Assembly: GCF_001522545.3 (NCBI RefSeq) | Contig: NC_031769.1 | Coordinates: forward strand, 131,271,853-131,335,852 | Direction: 5' to 3' | Origin: Parus major | Lineage: Eukaryota > Chordata > Aves > Passeriformes > Paridae | DNA length: 64,000 nt | Shown here: in pieces, positions 39,858 through 49,600 of the stretch | Layout: the number at the start of each line of letters is the position of its first letter | Numbering within the stretch: the stretch's first letter is position 1 | Translations under genes and position numbers: made by a program | The notes under the pieces: generated by a model | What the model was told of the DNA's origin: nothing | The model's database searches: none | Seen by the model: the letters and a program-made list of their open reading frames with translations, nothing else

Positions 39858-39888
39858 TGCACTCAGTTGTGCAAACTTATCTTTTTAG
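39858..39888 (+). promoter_or_regulatory. UGC motifs and pyrimidine tract upstream of the 33-nt exon
   Basis: Two TGC triplets (39858-39860 and 39870-39872) lie within about 30 nt upstream of the 3' splice site, followed by CTTTTTAG. UGC close upstream of a short exon is the known binding context of the neuronal splicing factor SRRM4/nSR100. RIMS2 is a neuronal gene, so regulation of this type is plausible. The motif is short and could occur by chance. Confidence 0.3.
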
Positions 39889-39921
39889 GGTCAAAGAAGA
39901 GCAAAAACCACAGCCGACACA
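39889..39921 (+). CDS. RIMS2: RIMS2 small coding exon (33 nt) of the N-terminal linker before the zinc finger
   Basis: RIMS2 (RIM2) is a presynaptic active-zone scaffold that binds Rab3 and Munc13 through its N-terminal zinc-finger region and helps prime vesicles. Seen: a pyrimidine-rich acceptor ending CTTTTTAG at 39888, 33 nt of open sequence, and a strong donor GTAAGTAA from 39922. The exon opens with the third base of a codon, reads VKEEQKPQPT, and ends with two bases (CA). The next exon supplies G to make Gln. From memory, mammalian RIM2 has a near-identical stretch, KEEHKPQPTQ, directly before WFPFSG, so I call this the orthologous exon. The length is a multiple of three, so skipping keeps frame. 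The preceding exon, with the start codon and the LTEEER helix, is not in the window. The exon is too short to be called alone; its confidence comes from splice signals, phase and the neighbouring exon. Confidence 0.92.
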
Positions 39922-40318
39922 GTAAGTAAAGTACCTTAAAGATGCAATAGGCTCGACTTTTCTACCTTTGCCGTGTTCTGCTCTCTGCACCTTTGATGGT
40001 ATTAGCTTTCACTGATACCTGATAGGCTGCAGGTAGTTTGTCATCTGCTTCCTGACTGGCTTGTAAGAGAGCTGCCTGTAGCTTCTTACTCCATCCACAT
40101 GTTAGCTGGATGTAGGTTCTTGCTGCCTGCTTGTGGACTGGTGAATTGTAAAACTTTACTTCCCTTACACCCTTAGTGGCTGACTTAGTTCTGCAGCTAA
40201 CATTCCCATTGGCTCTAGCTTTTCCGCCTGTGTATTTCCACTAACACTGGATAAGAAAACATTTAAACTAGTGTGGTTTTATTGGTTATTCAGTCACATT
40301 ATTTGCTTGTTTAAACAG
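39922..40318 (+). other. RIMS2: RIMS2 short intron (397 nt)
   Basis: It starts GTAAGTAA and ends TTTAAACAG. It is strikingly short for a gene whose neighbouring introns exceed 20 kb here. It contains no recognisable repeat, is richer in G and C than the surroundings, and has several CTG/CTGC-rich pyrimidine stretches, for example around 40025-40140. A short, repeat-free intron between two cassette-type exons fits co-regulated splicing, but that is inference. Confidence 0.85.
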
Positions 40319-40405
40319 GTGGTTTCCCTTTAGTGGGATCACTGAGCTGGTAAATAACGTTCTTCAACCACAGCAAAAACAGCAAAATGAAAAGGAGCCC
40401 CAGAC
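40319..40405 (+). CDS. RIMS2: RIMS2 coding exon (87 nt), linker upstream of the zinc-finger exon
   Basis: The exon lies between an acceptor TTTAAACAG ending at 40318 and a donor GTAAGTAAG starting at 40406. Its first base completes the codon begun in the 33-nt exon. It then reads WFPFSGITELVNNVLQPQ, followed by a Gln/Lys/Glu-rich tail ending in EPQ, and closes with AC, the first two bases of a Thr codon. Outside the proposed boundaries the frame meets a stop at once (TAA in the donor), which supports the 3' edge. From memory, human RIM2 carries the same peptide followed by TKLHQQFEMYKEQ and the zinc finger; that exon is not in the window. Both this exon and its 33-nt neighbour are phase 2 at both ends, so either or both could be skipped in frame. 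In RIM proteins this linker lies between the first Rab-binding helix and the zinc finger, a region reported to be alternatively spliced. Identification is by recalled sequence, not by search. Confidence 0.95.
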
Positions 40406-40675
40406 GTAAGTAAGCTGCTCTCTGTAGATTAAGTAATGTCTGTGTAGCATTAGAACATCCTGGAGAGTATGTTTTAAATAATTGCCCATTTAGAACATTC
40501 AGCTGAGGGCATTTTACAAACTGAGTTCCTGTACTTACAATACCTTGTACTGAGTACAGGTCTTTGCTTTCTAACCCCTCATTTGCAAATGGAAAACTGA
40601 AAATCAGGTCTTACTCTCCTTATCAGTAGCTTAAGTGATTGCATTAGAATACAATTTAAGGAGTTACTACTACTC

Positions 40676-40679
<4 letters not shown>

Positions 40680-40709
<30 letters not shown>
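40680..40709 (+). repeat. T homopolymer, 30 nt
   Basis: An uninterrupted run of about 30 T, then one C and six more T, located 275 nt downstream of the 87-nt RIMS2 exon. No element is recognisable next to it. It is prone to length polymorphism and sequencing error. Confidence 0.9.
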
Positions 40710-40765
40710 CTTTTTTGGCAAATGTTCCATATAATGAAACTTCTGGTGAAGTGATGTGTTTTCTG

Positions 40766-40771
40766 TGCATG
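40766..40771 (+). promoter_or_regulatory. Candidate Rbfox site (TGCATG) downstream of the 87-nt exon
   Basis: A single TGCATG lies 361 nt downstream of the donor. Rbfox proteins bind UGCAUG, and downstream intronic sites usually promote exon inclusion in neurons. One hexamer in several hundred bases of intron is weak evidence by itself. Confidence 0.25.
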
Positions 40772-41584
40772 AGGAGCTGGAATGATATGTAACATTCTTT
40801 ACAGCATGTCTATGCACATGCACTGTCTGAGTCATGCATAGAATGCTGTATGAATCTACATAATATGTTGGAAGAGCTTGCTAAGGACCAGGAATACATC
40901 ATGTCATTTTTTTTCATGCTTTTAGAATATCTGTGAAGTTTCAGAACTTCAGCAGATAAAAGGTGAAATCTTGGGTCAGTCAAAGCTGAGGAACTTTTGG
41001 CTGTGATGGATCCAGTATTTCATCTGTGAAAAAGCCACTACTTTTTTTTCTGTCTGAAAATTTTAAGTTTTAACAGAAACTGGCAAAGCTAGGGCATTCA
41101 GTCTTAGAGTAGAACTTAAAGCATGGAGATGAAAATATTCCTTTCATAAAGAGAAACTAAAAAATATTTATTATTATGAACTTTCAAATTCCTAAAATGT
41201 ATTTCAGATGTTATTTAAGCTTTAAACTGTTAAGTTGCACTCTTTTCTTTCTTCTAGAGGTTTATGCCTTGTAAGTTCATGTGATAAAATAAATATTTGC
41301 TTTTGAACTCATGCATAACTGGTTTAAAGCATGCTTGTTAACTACTTTCCAGGCAGAATCAAATTTCATTTATTTTTTAATATATATATTTAAGTGGACC
41401 TTCATACTTGTGGGTCATTAAAGCTGTGATATTTTTTCAGAATACAGAGTGAAAGATTTTCATGAATTAAAATGGAAAAATAGGACATAAAATTGATGTT
41501 CTGTAAAGCAATGTATTATCCTGAGCTCTCTTTCTGATATTCTCACTTAACTGCTTATAAAATTGTGTACAATATCAATAGTGA

Positions 41585-41600
41585 TTTTTTTTTTTTTTTT
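41585..41600. repeat. T homopolymer, 16 nt
   Basis: A simple T run in the downstream RIMS2 intron. Confidence 0.85.
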
Positions 41601-42089
41601 GGTTAATTTAAATACTGGTAATTTTACATTTTCTTCACAACACCTCAGTTCTTTGTATTCCAGTTTCCTTAACACAGCAAAATTTTTTCTGCTCATTAGT
41701 GTTGTAAATATGAAGTATATGGCTTTCAGAAAACTGAGAATACTGTATGCACAGTGTGAACAGATGAGTTATAGTTAACAAAAAATATTAATAAATGGTT
41801 ACTGTTATTATGGAAGGATCTTTTTGAATGGTGACCTCTTTGGGAACCAGTTTTGTTCAGTGTTTTTATTATATAACTAAGAAATTGATTAATTTTTATA
41901 CTCACTGAATTTATAGATACACTTCTTCCATTCTTGTGTTAATACCTAATGGCAGGATTATATTAAAAAATTATCCTGAAAACCTCAAGCTATGGTTATG
42001 ATGTTATGATGCTATTCAAAAGGAAAAATGCAAAGGGATGTTCTGTAGGGGTTGTTTATGTGGTTGACATAGGACAGAGAAAAATGGTG

Positions 42090-42810
42090 TAGGGAAATGT
42101 TCCTTGGCAGAGAATCAGGGAGCCCTAATAGTTTGTAAATTGAGCTGTAGCCAGTATCTTGAAAGAGATTAATGTTATACAGGAATGTACAGACACCAGC
42201 CAAGGAGCACTGTGAAGAAGTTTTCACTCTGCTAGGCTTTGGTAAGGTCTCACCTGGAACAGCATACCCTTCAAAAAATATGTGGAGCAGTTGTGATTCA
42301 GTGGGAGAGTAACAGGAATACTTAGGATATTTATAAATAATAAACATATTATTAGGTGTCTAAAATTATTTGATGAATAATTAGGTGTCTAGAAAACATG
42401 GCATGTGTTAGGAAAGAATCAAACACATGAGTTAATTTAGCCTTCTGAAGAGAAAATCTGAGGGAATGAAGGAGATGGACAATTCTTTAAATTGTACAGA
42501 ACATTGCTGAAAAATGGAAGGAAATTATTACTTTTCCATGTTCATCTCATGATGAAGCTGAAAGGAGTAAAGTTAAGTTGAATTAGGGAGGACTGAACTT
42601 GGTAGGGAGAACCTTTTAATGGAAAGAAAACTTAAAATGCTTGCATACTTTGTTTAGGACTTGTGTGGAAGCTGTGAAAATCTTAAGGAGCAGGTTTGGC
42701 AAATATCTGCTAGAAGAGACACAAGTGTTGCTGCTCCTGTGCTGGTACAAGAGAATGGACTAAGTGACTTTTAAAAGTGTCTTTCAGCACTGCTTATTTG
42801 TGATAATTTT
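42090..42810 (+). mobile_element. Old CR1 LINE 3' fragment, sense
   Basis: Landmarks in order: TTTTCACTCTGCTAGGCTTTGGTAAGGTCTCACCTGGAA near 42215, CTTCAAAAAATATGTGGAGCAG, GTCTAGAAAACATGGCATG, TAATTTAGCCTTCTGAAGAGAAAATCTGAGGG, TTAAGGAGCAGGTTTGGCAAATATCTGCTAGAAG, and a terminal GAATGGACTAAGTGACTTTTAAAAGTGTCTTTCAGCACTGC. This is the end of ORF2 and the 3' UTR of an ancient CR1 subfamily. A short direct duplication of ATTAGGTGTCTA occurs near 42352-42392. Confidence 0.75.
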
Positions 42811-43296
42811 GTTAACGTATTAATTATTTTTGTGATTATTGTAAACTTTCAGGGAGAAAATTGAACAGAAATACTAATGGTGCAACTTTTAAGTTTTATT
42901 TTTTTCTCTGACATTAATGGCTTGCAAAGAGGTGTTGTACTGGGGAACACTGTGGGACACTGGGGAGAAGAATAAATGTCTGTAGAAATTTTTACCACTA
43001 TTCATACATATTTTGGCATTTTCCACTTGAAATCACTGTCAGTATCCGAGTCTAATTTCAAGTTATATCTGATTGTCCACCTTTGCTGATGAGCTTATTT
43101 ACAGTGAATCTGAGGAGGGCAAAATGTGGTGAGTGACAGCAGAAAAGGAACTGGTAGTGTCTGAAAACAAAGTATCATGTTACAGGTTTCACTTTTGCTC
43201 TGGAGAAGGTATTTTTGTAGAACCATTGACCATGTATCCTTATGGGCAGAGGTAGGATTAGTCTGATGCTTTTGAACATGAGTTCTGTACCACAAA

Positions 43297-44660
43297 ATTC
43301 ACAGAATAGTTGAGGTTGGAAGAGACTTCTGGAGGTCATGTTGCCCGACCCTCCTTCTCATGCTGGGTCACCTAGGGCCATTGTTTACAAATATATATAA
43401 CTGGATTTTGAATATTTCCAGGGATAGAGACTCTAGAAATAATCTCTGGGCAAGAGATACATATGCTAGTGCTTGGTCACCCCTAGAATGAAAAGTGCTT
43501 CTCTCTGATCAGAGCGAACTTCCTGTGCTTCAGTCTGTGCCTATTGCCTCTGGTCCTGTCACTGGACACTGCTGAAAAGAGCCTGGATCCATTCTCTTGG
43601 CACCCTTCCTACAGGTAATTGTATTTATTGATAAGATCCCCTCCCTGAACTTTTTCTTCTCTGGGCTAAAAAGTTCAAGCTCTCTGTCTGTCCTCATGTG
43701 AGAGACACTTCAGTCTCTAAATTTTAGCCATTTGCTGGACTGTCTCCAGTATGTCCATGTTTCTCTTTAACTGGGGAGGCTGGGATTGGACACAGAACTC
43801 CATGTGTGGCTTAGCCAGTGCTAAATAAAGGTAGGATCACCTCCTTCTGCCTGATGGTAATGCTTTTGCCTAATGCAGCCCAGAATGCCATTCACTTCCC
43901 TTTCCTCAAGGCACGCTGGCCCATGTTCAACCCGTGCAGCAGGACTTTCCTGCAGAGCTGCTCTCCAGCCAGGAGTTCCCAGCATCACTTCCACACCGGT
44001 GTGTGTGTCTCCTCCCAGGTGCAGGACTTTGCATTTCACCTTGTTGGACGTTGTGAGGTTTTGGTCAGCCTGTTTCTCCAGCTTGTTAAGGGTCCTCTGG
44101 ATGGCAGCATGACCTTCTGGCATATCAGCCACTCCTCCCACTTTGGTGTCATCCAAAAACTTGCTGAAAGTACATCTACATCAGGAAGGTATTGAACAGG
44201 ACTGGACTCAATGTTGACCTCTGGGATAAACCTCTAGGAACTGGCCTCCAACTGGTCTTTGTGCCACTGACCTCCCTGCTCTGGGCCCAGCCAGTCAGCC
44301 AGTTCTCAATCTACTTCAAAGTCTGCTCATCCAGTCCGTACTTCATCAGCTCCTCTATGTTATGGGAGACAATGGGAAAAACCTTATTGTAGACAAGGTA
44401 GACAATATTCACTGCTCTCCCCACAGGCAGTCATTTCATTATAGAAGGTCATTACATTGGTTGAATATGACTTCCTAGAAATTGTTCCCAGGATTAGTTG
44501 TACCATCACTTTCCCAGGGATCGAGGTGAGTCTGACTGGTCTATGCTTCTATAGATCCTTATGCTTCTTCAAGATGGAAGTGACATTTTCTTTCCTGCAG
44601 ATGCTAGGCACCTCTCCCAGTTTCTGTGGTCATTCTGACATTGAGAATAATCTTGTCTTG
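43297..44660 (-). mobile_element. CR1 LINE, antisense, reverse-transcriptase domain to 3' end (about 1.36 kb)
   Basis: This is the longest CR1 copy in the window. On the minus strand it runs from a fragment of the RT palm (AAGCATAGACCAGTCAGACTCACCTC, then a mutated ...YLVYNKVFPIVSHNIE-like region of the DFSKAFDTVSHNI motif) through the C-terminal RT, visible as MDDTKVGGVADMPEGHAAIQ at 44156-44097, and KCKVLHLGG. It then crosses the 3' UTR to a terminus at 43297 (plus strand AATTCACAGAATAGTTGAGGTTGGAAG). The catalytic FADD box reads FLDD. A 111-codon stretch (44156-43821) has stayed open by chance, but the element has stops and frameshifts elsewhere and is dead. The family is CR1-Y/E-like by recall. 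Confidence 0.88.
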
Positions 44661-47499
44661 ATGAAGAATACTTTTATCTCGAGCACACGTGTACCTCATC
44701 ATGAGTTTTATCAGCAGTGTTTGAGATATTTCTGTATTTTAATCCTTACAGAGTAGAAATTCTTAGCTGACCCCCGAAACAACTGTTTTTGATGCATAAC
44801 AATCAGCCTTCCAATTTTTATTCCCTCAAATTTATAAGGTACTTATTTTGTAAAAGGTGTATTCTGTTTGTTCCTCATTAGGATGTACTGGTCTTGTGCC
44901 TAAGGGCTTGACTTGGGGTTTATCTCTTTCTTTTGCATGAATCTTGGAATGTTACATAATGGTGTTAATTTCCAGTCACAATAAAGGAATTCCCATGCTA
45001 GAAGACACTGAAGATTCCACTATTGCAGTGCTGTTTATTAGCAGCATCCAGCAATGAATACCTAAGAATACCCATCAGGAGAGGGGTATGCATGGAATGG
45101 TTGTGATACAGGTATTTTGGTGACTTCTGAGGCACTGGCTGCAGGCATACTGCTGGATTTATTCCCTGGCAATAAGGAATCTGTTTGCCATAGTTATTTG
45201 CAGTCCCGTTTTAAACCTACTTCTATTCCTGATTTCAGAACATGATGAAAATTAATTCTTCAATTTAATTATCTGTATAGAGAAGTTATCACCCTTTATT
45301 TGCTTTAAAACTACTTCCTGATATTTTCAATGGGAAGTGCTAGTCTTGTATTATATAATGTATCTATAATATGTATAACATTAAAACATTTGTATTATGT
45401 TCCATGCAGTCTATTATATTTCATACAGTTATCCCTTTAAGTTGCAGAGTCAAGAGTTTTTCCTTCTATGATAGAAACTGCTTCTGGTCATCCTTGTTGT
45501 CTGATGTCCTTTTAAAAGCACAATTATATATATTTTAGTTAACAGTGATCAGCATCACAGTATTCAAGATATGAGAGCTCTGGGTTTTTAAGCAGTGATT
45601 TAGGAAAATTTGTAATGTTTGCTGCTTAAAGATACCCAAATATTGAAAAGATGGAAGATTTTTTTCCTTTTCCCGTAAACATTTTTGTTTATTTTTAGGC
45701 TGGAAGTTTGGTTGCTTGCTAAGAACTGTAAGAGGTTCATCATTGAATCTGAAATCTGAAAGCAGAAATTGAGCCTCTCTCCTTTCTTTGATAGTTATGA
45801 GCACAGTGTTAATGAGCAGTGGACAAAATACAGTCAGCATCAAAAGTCATTAAACAATGCTTTTTGTAGCTAATAATTTCAAAATAAATACATTATTTTA
45901 TTGCTTTTTTGTTCTTTTACTAGACTTATTCTAGGAGAGGTTAAGAAATGTACATTGCTTAGCACAACATGGGTATTGTTTTTTGGCTAAAAATGTCTTG
46001 TCAATAGCTATTTATGTTTTTTCTGGAAGTCATGTTGTCGCTATAAGGAAGCAAACATTGAAAATTACTGTAAGATGACATCCAGTAAAACCTTTCTCTG
46101 CATATTTTTCTGTAGATTAGATGAATTTTTCTATTGTGGTAGACCACACCAGCAAAACAGTAAAATTTTCTGTTTATTAGAATTTCTAATGAATTGTGGT
46201 TAAAATAGATTGACATTTCTCAAATACTTCACATAAATCGATAAATCATTAATTTTGAATTCTAAATTTGCTATGTAAAGATTATGTCTGCCAACCACTA
46301 GGTAGCTTTAAATGTCTTCAAATTATCTAATGGATATGTGATAGCAAGCCCACATCAACAAGTATTTTATACAATTTACACCATATATATCTACTCAGTG
46401 GGTTTATTTGCAGTCAGTGCAGTTCCTGTTCAAACTGGTTTTTAACAGGACCAGTGGAAAACAACACACTTCACTAGAAAGAATAATTTCAGGAAAGAGA
46501 AGAATAGGTCTCTGCAGCCAATACACTTGTGACATTGGAGTCATGAGAAGTCTAACATTCTACTTTGTTTTCTTGGGCAGTAAGATTGATAGAAAACAGA
46601 GTAAATGAGTTAAAAATAAAATTCTAATTTGCAGTATATATATAAAAAATATGGGCAGATTGTAGCTATTTCAAAGTAAAATGGAAATCCATAAAGTACC
46701 TCTTAACTATGAAGCTGATTTTGTCTCCATAATATGGTAAATATGAGGTACCAAAACAACTTGCATTGTTTGATTCTGGTGACTTATTACATCTCTTACT
46801 GAGACTATTAAATTTACCATTTGTGACACGGCATGATAGTTGCCTGATTGTATGATTGCCCTGGACCTTTTTCTCAAAATATTTAATACAAGAAAAATTT
46901 ATTTATGTTGGTTGGATTATTCACAATGTTAATGAGGTTAAGATACCCTTTCAGTGAAGAAATGGCTTGTTAAGCACGATTCTGCATTTTTGATAAATTA
47001 ATAAAGTTTATTAATAAACTTTATTAATAAAGAATTAAGAAAAGATCAGGGAAAATGTAAGAAACCTATTGTCTATTTGTGAAAGATAGAACTAAACTTT
47101 AAACAAAAAACAAGTAGTATGGTATAATGAAGACTTCCTTGAGGATCTGGGGTTATAAAAATAGGCTTGCATACAGAAAGAAGAATACAACCACTATACT
47201 TAGCTGGCCAGTAGTTAGTATCATGGGAAAGGAAAAGGGGAAAGAAATCCCCCAAAGTGACTTAACCTGTGCTTATATACTTAATAATAAATTGGATAAA
47301 AGAATAATAAGGAAAAATATCCACTTATTTATTAGGTAGGGCTAATTGGAGCTACATCTGATCTATTTTTTGTACTAAAATGTCTAGATGTTTTCTGTTA
47401 TGCAACAGAAGAAGTAAAATATTATATGATTGAAGAATGGAGTTTTTACATATTTATATGCATAAAGGTGTAAGGTGATGCTTTCTAGACAGCACAGGC
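44661..47499. other. Unique intronic sequence without recognised genes
   Basis: Contains the 32-bp palindrome at 47.0 kb. Nothing else was recognised. Confidence 0.6.
46997..47028. repeat. Perfect 32-bp palindrome
   Basis: ATTAATAAAGTTTATT is followed at once by its exact reverse complement AATAAACTTTATTAAT. There is no loop and no mismatch. It also looks like a partial tandem array of TTTATTAATAAA(C/G). Confidence 0.92.
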
Positions 47500-47885
47500 T
47501 GCAATACATTAACATAGAACTGCTCCTAAAAGCTTTGTGGGAAGTATTTTTGCTCTAATTTTTGCAATTTCTCAGGGTTTGTGAATGTCACAGGCTGTGA
47601 CACTACTAATATGCTGACAACATCCTGATTTGAACTGCTTTCAAAAAGGAATAGACAGTACCCCTAGAGGGATGACAGGTTGTCTGAATGAGATAAGCAA
47701 ATAGATTTAGAAAATGCTGGCTTAAGCTTAACTTAAACAAGACAGAAGCGATACTCTTATAAAAAGAGGAAACCATGTTAAGCCTGCAGCTGAATCAGTG
47801 ACCTCAGTTTCCAATGGAACATTTAGGAAAGAGGCAAAAGGTATTCTTGCAAAACGTAGAGGCTATAAATGCTCTAATGAATGCT
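47500..47885 (+). mobile_element. Probable L2-clade LINE relic with reverse-transcriptase motifs
   Basis: In one reading frame the segment has TAT GCT GAC AAC at 47610 (YADN, in place of the catalytic YADD box) and, 36 codons later, WLKLNLNKTEAILL at 47718-47759. L2-clade RTs have YADD followed about 36 codons later by a W-L-K-L-N-x-x-K-T-E motif, so both sequence and spacing fit. Between them a +1 frame gives CLNEISK, which also fits the family's conserved helix before that motif. Stops and frameshifts are frequent, so it is a dead, ancient copy. The ends are uncertain. Confidence 0.65.
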
Positions 47886-49524
47886 TTAATTTTTATTTTC
47901 TGAAGAAGAATTGTGCATTTCATTCTGTGAAGAATTGATGATAAAGATCATGCATCAATTTATGATTTATCAAGTCTTGTTATTAGGGAGGTCAAAACTT
48001 CTAGAGAAGATCAGACCCCAGCTGCTGCACTCTACTGGCTCTACATTATTGATGATAAATTAATGTCATTCTCCTTAAAATGAGGATGTTATATTCTGTG
48101 AGTGGAAGTGATGTGACCCCTATTTTACATGCAATATTGCTATTTCCTTGTCAGACTATTCCAAGAAGTGGCATAAGATGGTGTTGACTTGCTAAATGAA
48201 ATCTGAATCTTTTTTTTCCTAGTTTGTCAGGGACTAAACTGGCAGAGGAGTAGCTTTTATTGCTGAGGCACTCTGACTAAACTATAGTAAAAATATGAAA
48301 AAAATAAATGCAGGTAATTATTAATTCTTGAAAATATAGATTTACATTGTAGAATTTATTTTTTTTTATTTAGAAGTGGCTATTCAGTGCACCCACAGCT
48401 GCTACAATATATAGAGGTTTTTTAATGGATTATCTATAAATTTTCAACCATTCATGGTACATAAGTTTTTATTCATGTCAATTTGAGGGAAATTCAAGTT
48501 TGTGGAAGTAACTTTTTAATAGCTGTGTTTTTTTTTTCTTTTAACCAAGGAAAAATTGAAATAAGCAACATATTTTTAGCTTTCTTATAGAGTTTCTATT
48601 TTGATAAAATAATCTCTTAGTCAAATTCATGGAGATGACTTGGCAGAGACTAAGCAAAAGAAATGAAAAAGAGAATATTTTCTGATTCTTACATTTTGTT
48701 AGGTTGATAGAAAATTTTATCAGCTTTTTAAATACATTTGCCTTTCTCTTCAAGCAGGGAACAATTGTCTTCTCATATTTGGATAGAAAATAAAAAATAT
48801 ATGTGTGATATTACACTGAAGAATTGTGGTCAGGTTCACGATTCTCATTGTGAACATAACAAATACCAAAATCTGAACTTCCACGTGGTTTATATTATCT
48901 GAATCCCTTTGCATGGCATACTTTATGTCATTATTTGTCCTCTGGTAATTTTTCATTTTGAATTAATATTCCCATTAAGAATATAAACCCAGAACAAAAA
49001 CTTTATGCTACAGAACAGCAGTTAGGGTGCTTGAAGGGAGGCTTGGGAGTTCAGCAATTCTACAGCCTTTCTGCACAGAGTCCTAGTCTGAAACCTAACA
49101 TAGAAAACCAGAATGTGCAGTCAGGCTGTGTTTGGTGTATGTGATTTCTGGGCTCCTGTTAGTTGAGACAATTCCTTTTAATAACACAAAAATTTTCATA
49201 GACCATCTTCTTCAAACTCAAGACTTTGGTTTTTCTAGTTTAAAGATTTTCTTATCTCTCTTTGTCAAGTTCCCAGTGTATTTTATTTTGGCTCTCTGGG
49301 CTGCTCCACTCTGTTACAGTTTTCCTCACCATGGGTACTTGTCATTTTTATCAGTATTTTCTGTATTCTAAACATTTTAAATTTAAGTTAGTACTATTGG
49401 ATTTGAAGAAGAGATCAACACATTTTTCTGCATTATCTAGTTTAAAAATATGTCAAAATAGATGCTTATAGGTTAATGTTCTTTTTGGCTGAGTTTTCAA
49501 AGAGAAAATAGTAAGCTTAACAGT

Positions 49525-49600
49525 CAGAATCATAAAATCAAAGGATGTTGGAACTAGTAAGACTTTAATGGAACTGATCTCTCTCTTCCCTGAAGCCATG
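49525..49600 (-). mobile_element. Possible LINE (CR1/L3-like) terminal fragment
   Basis: The stretch AGAATCATAAAATCAAAGGATGTTGGAACTAGTAAGACTTTAATGG resembles the antisense 3' terminus of a CR1-clade element (AGAATCATAGAATC..., GGTTGGAA...GACCTTAAAG). It is short and diverged and could be chance. Confidence 0.35.

Larger units (their letters stand above)
1..39888 (+). other. RIMS2: RIMS2 upstream intron (3' part), probably intron 1
   Basis: This is everything before the 33-nt exon. It ends with a recognisable acceptor and has no other segment that I can read as a RIMS2 exon; in particular, the GC-rich first coding exon is absent. By inference it is the 3' part of a very large intron, since RIMS2 genes span hundreds of kilobases in vertebrates. 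It holds CR1 fragments at 4.9, 9.5-10.8, 18.2, 19.2-19.5 and 25.3-26.3 kb, LTRs at 11.5-12.1 and 38.6-39.2 kb, simple repeats and palindromes listed separately. The rest is unique AT-rich DNA. An alternative promoter or a nested gene inside it cannot be excluded by eye. Confidence 0.8.

Noticed and set aside
40319..40349. Internal donor CTG|GTAAAT within the 87-nt exon
   Set aside because: It would give a 31-nt out-of-frame exon. The donor at 40406 is stronger and fits the protein.
40378..40405. Shorter version of the 87-nt exon starting after the ACCACAG at 40373
   Set aside because: There is no pyrimidine tract before it, the length would not be a multiple of three, and the upstream sequence WFPFSGITELVNNVLQP is clearly coding and matches RIM2.
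43821..44156. 111-codon open frame on the minus strand and the overlapping 125-codon frame on the plus strand (43818-44195)
   Set aside because: The minus-strand frame is the C-terminal RT remnant of a CR1 element. The plus-strand frame is its shadow. Neither is a gene.
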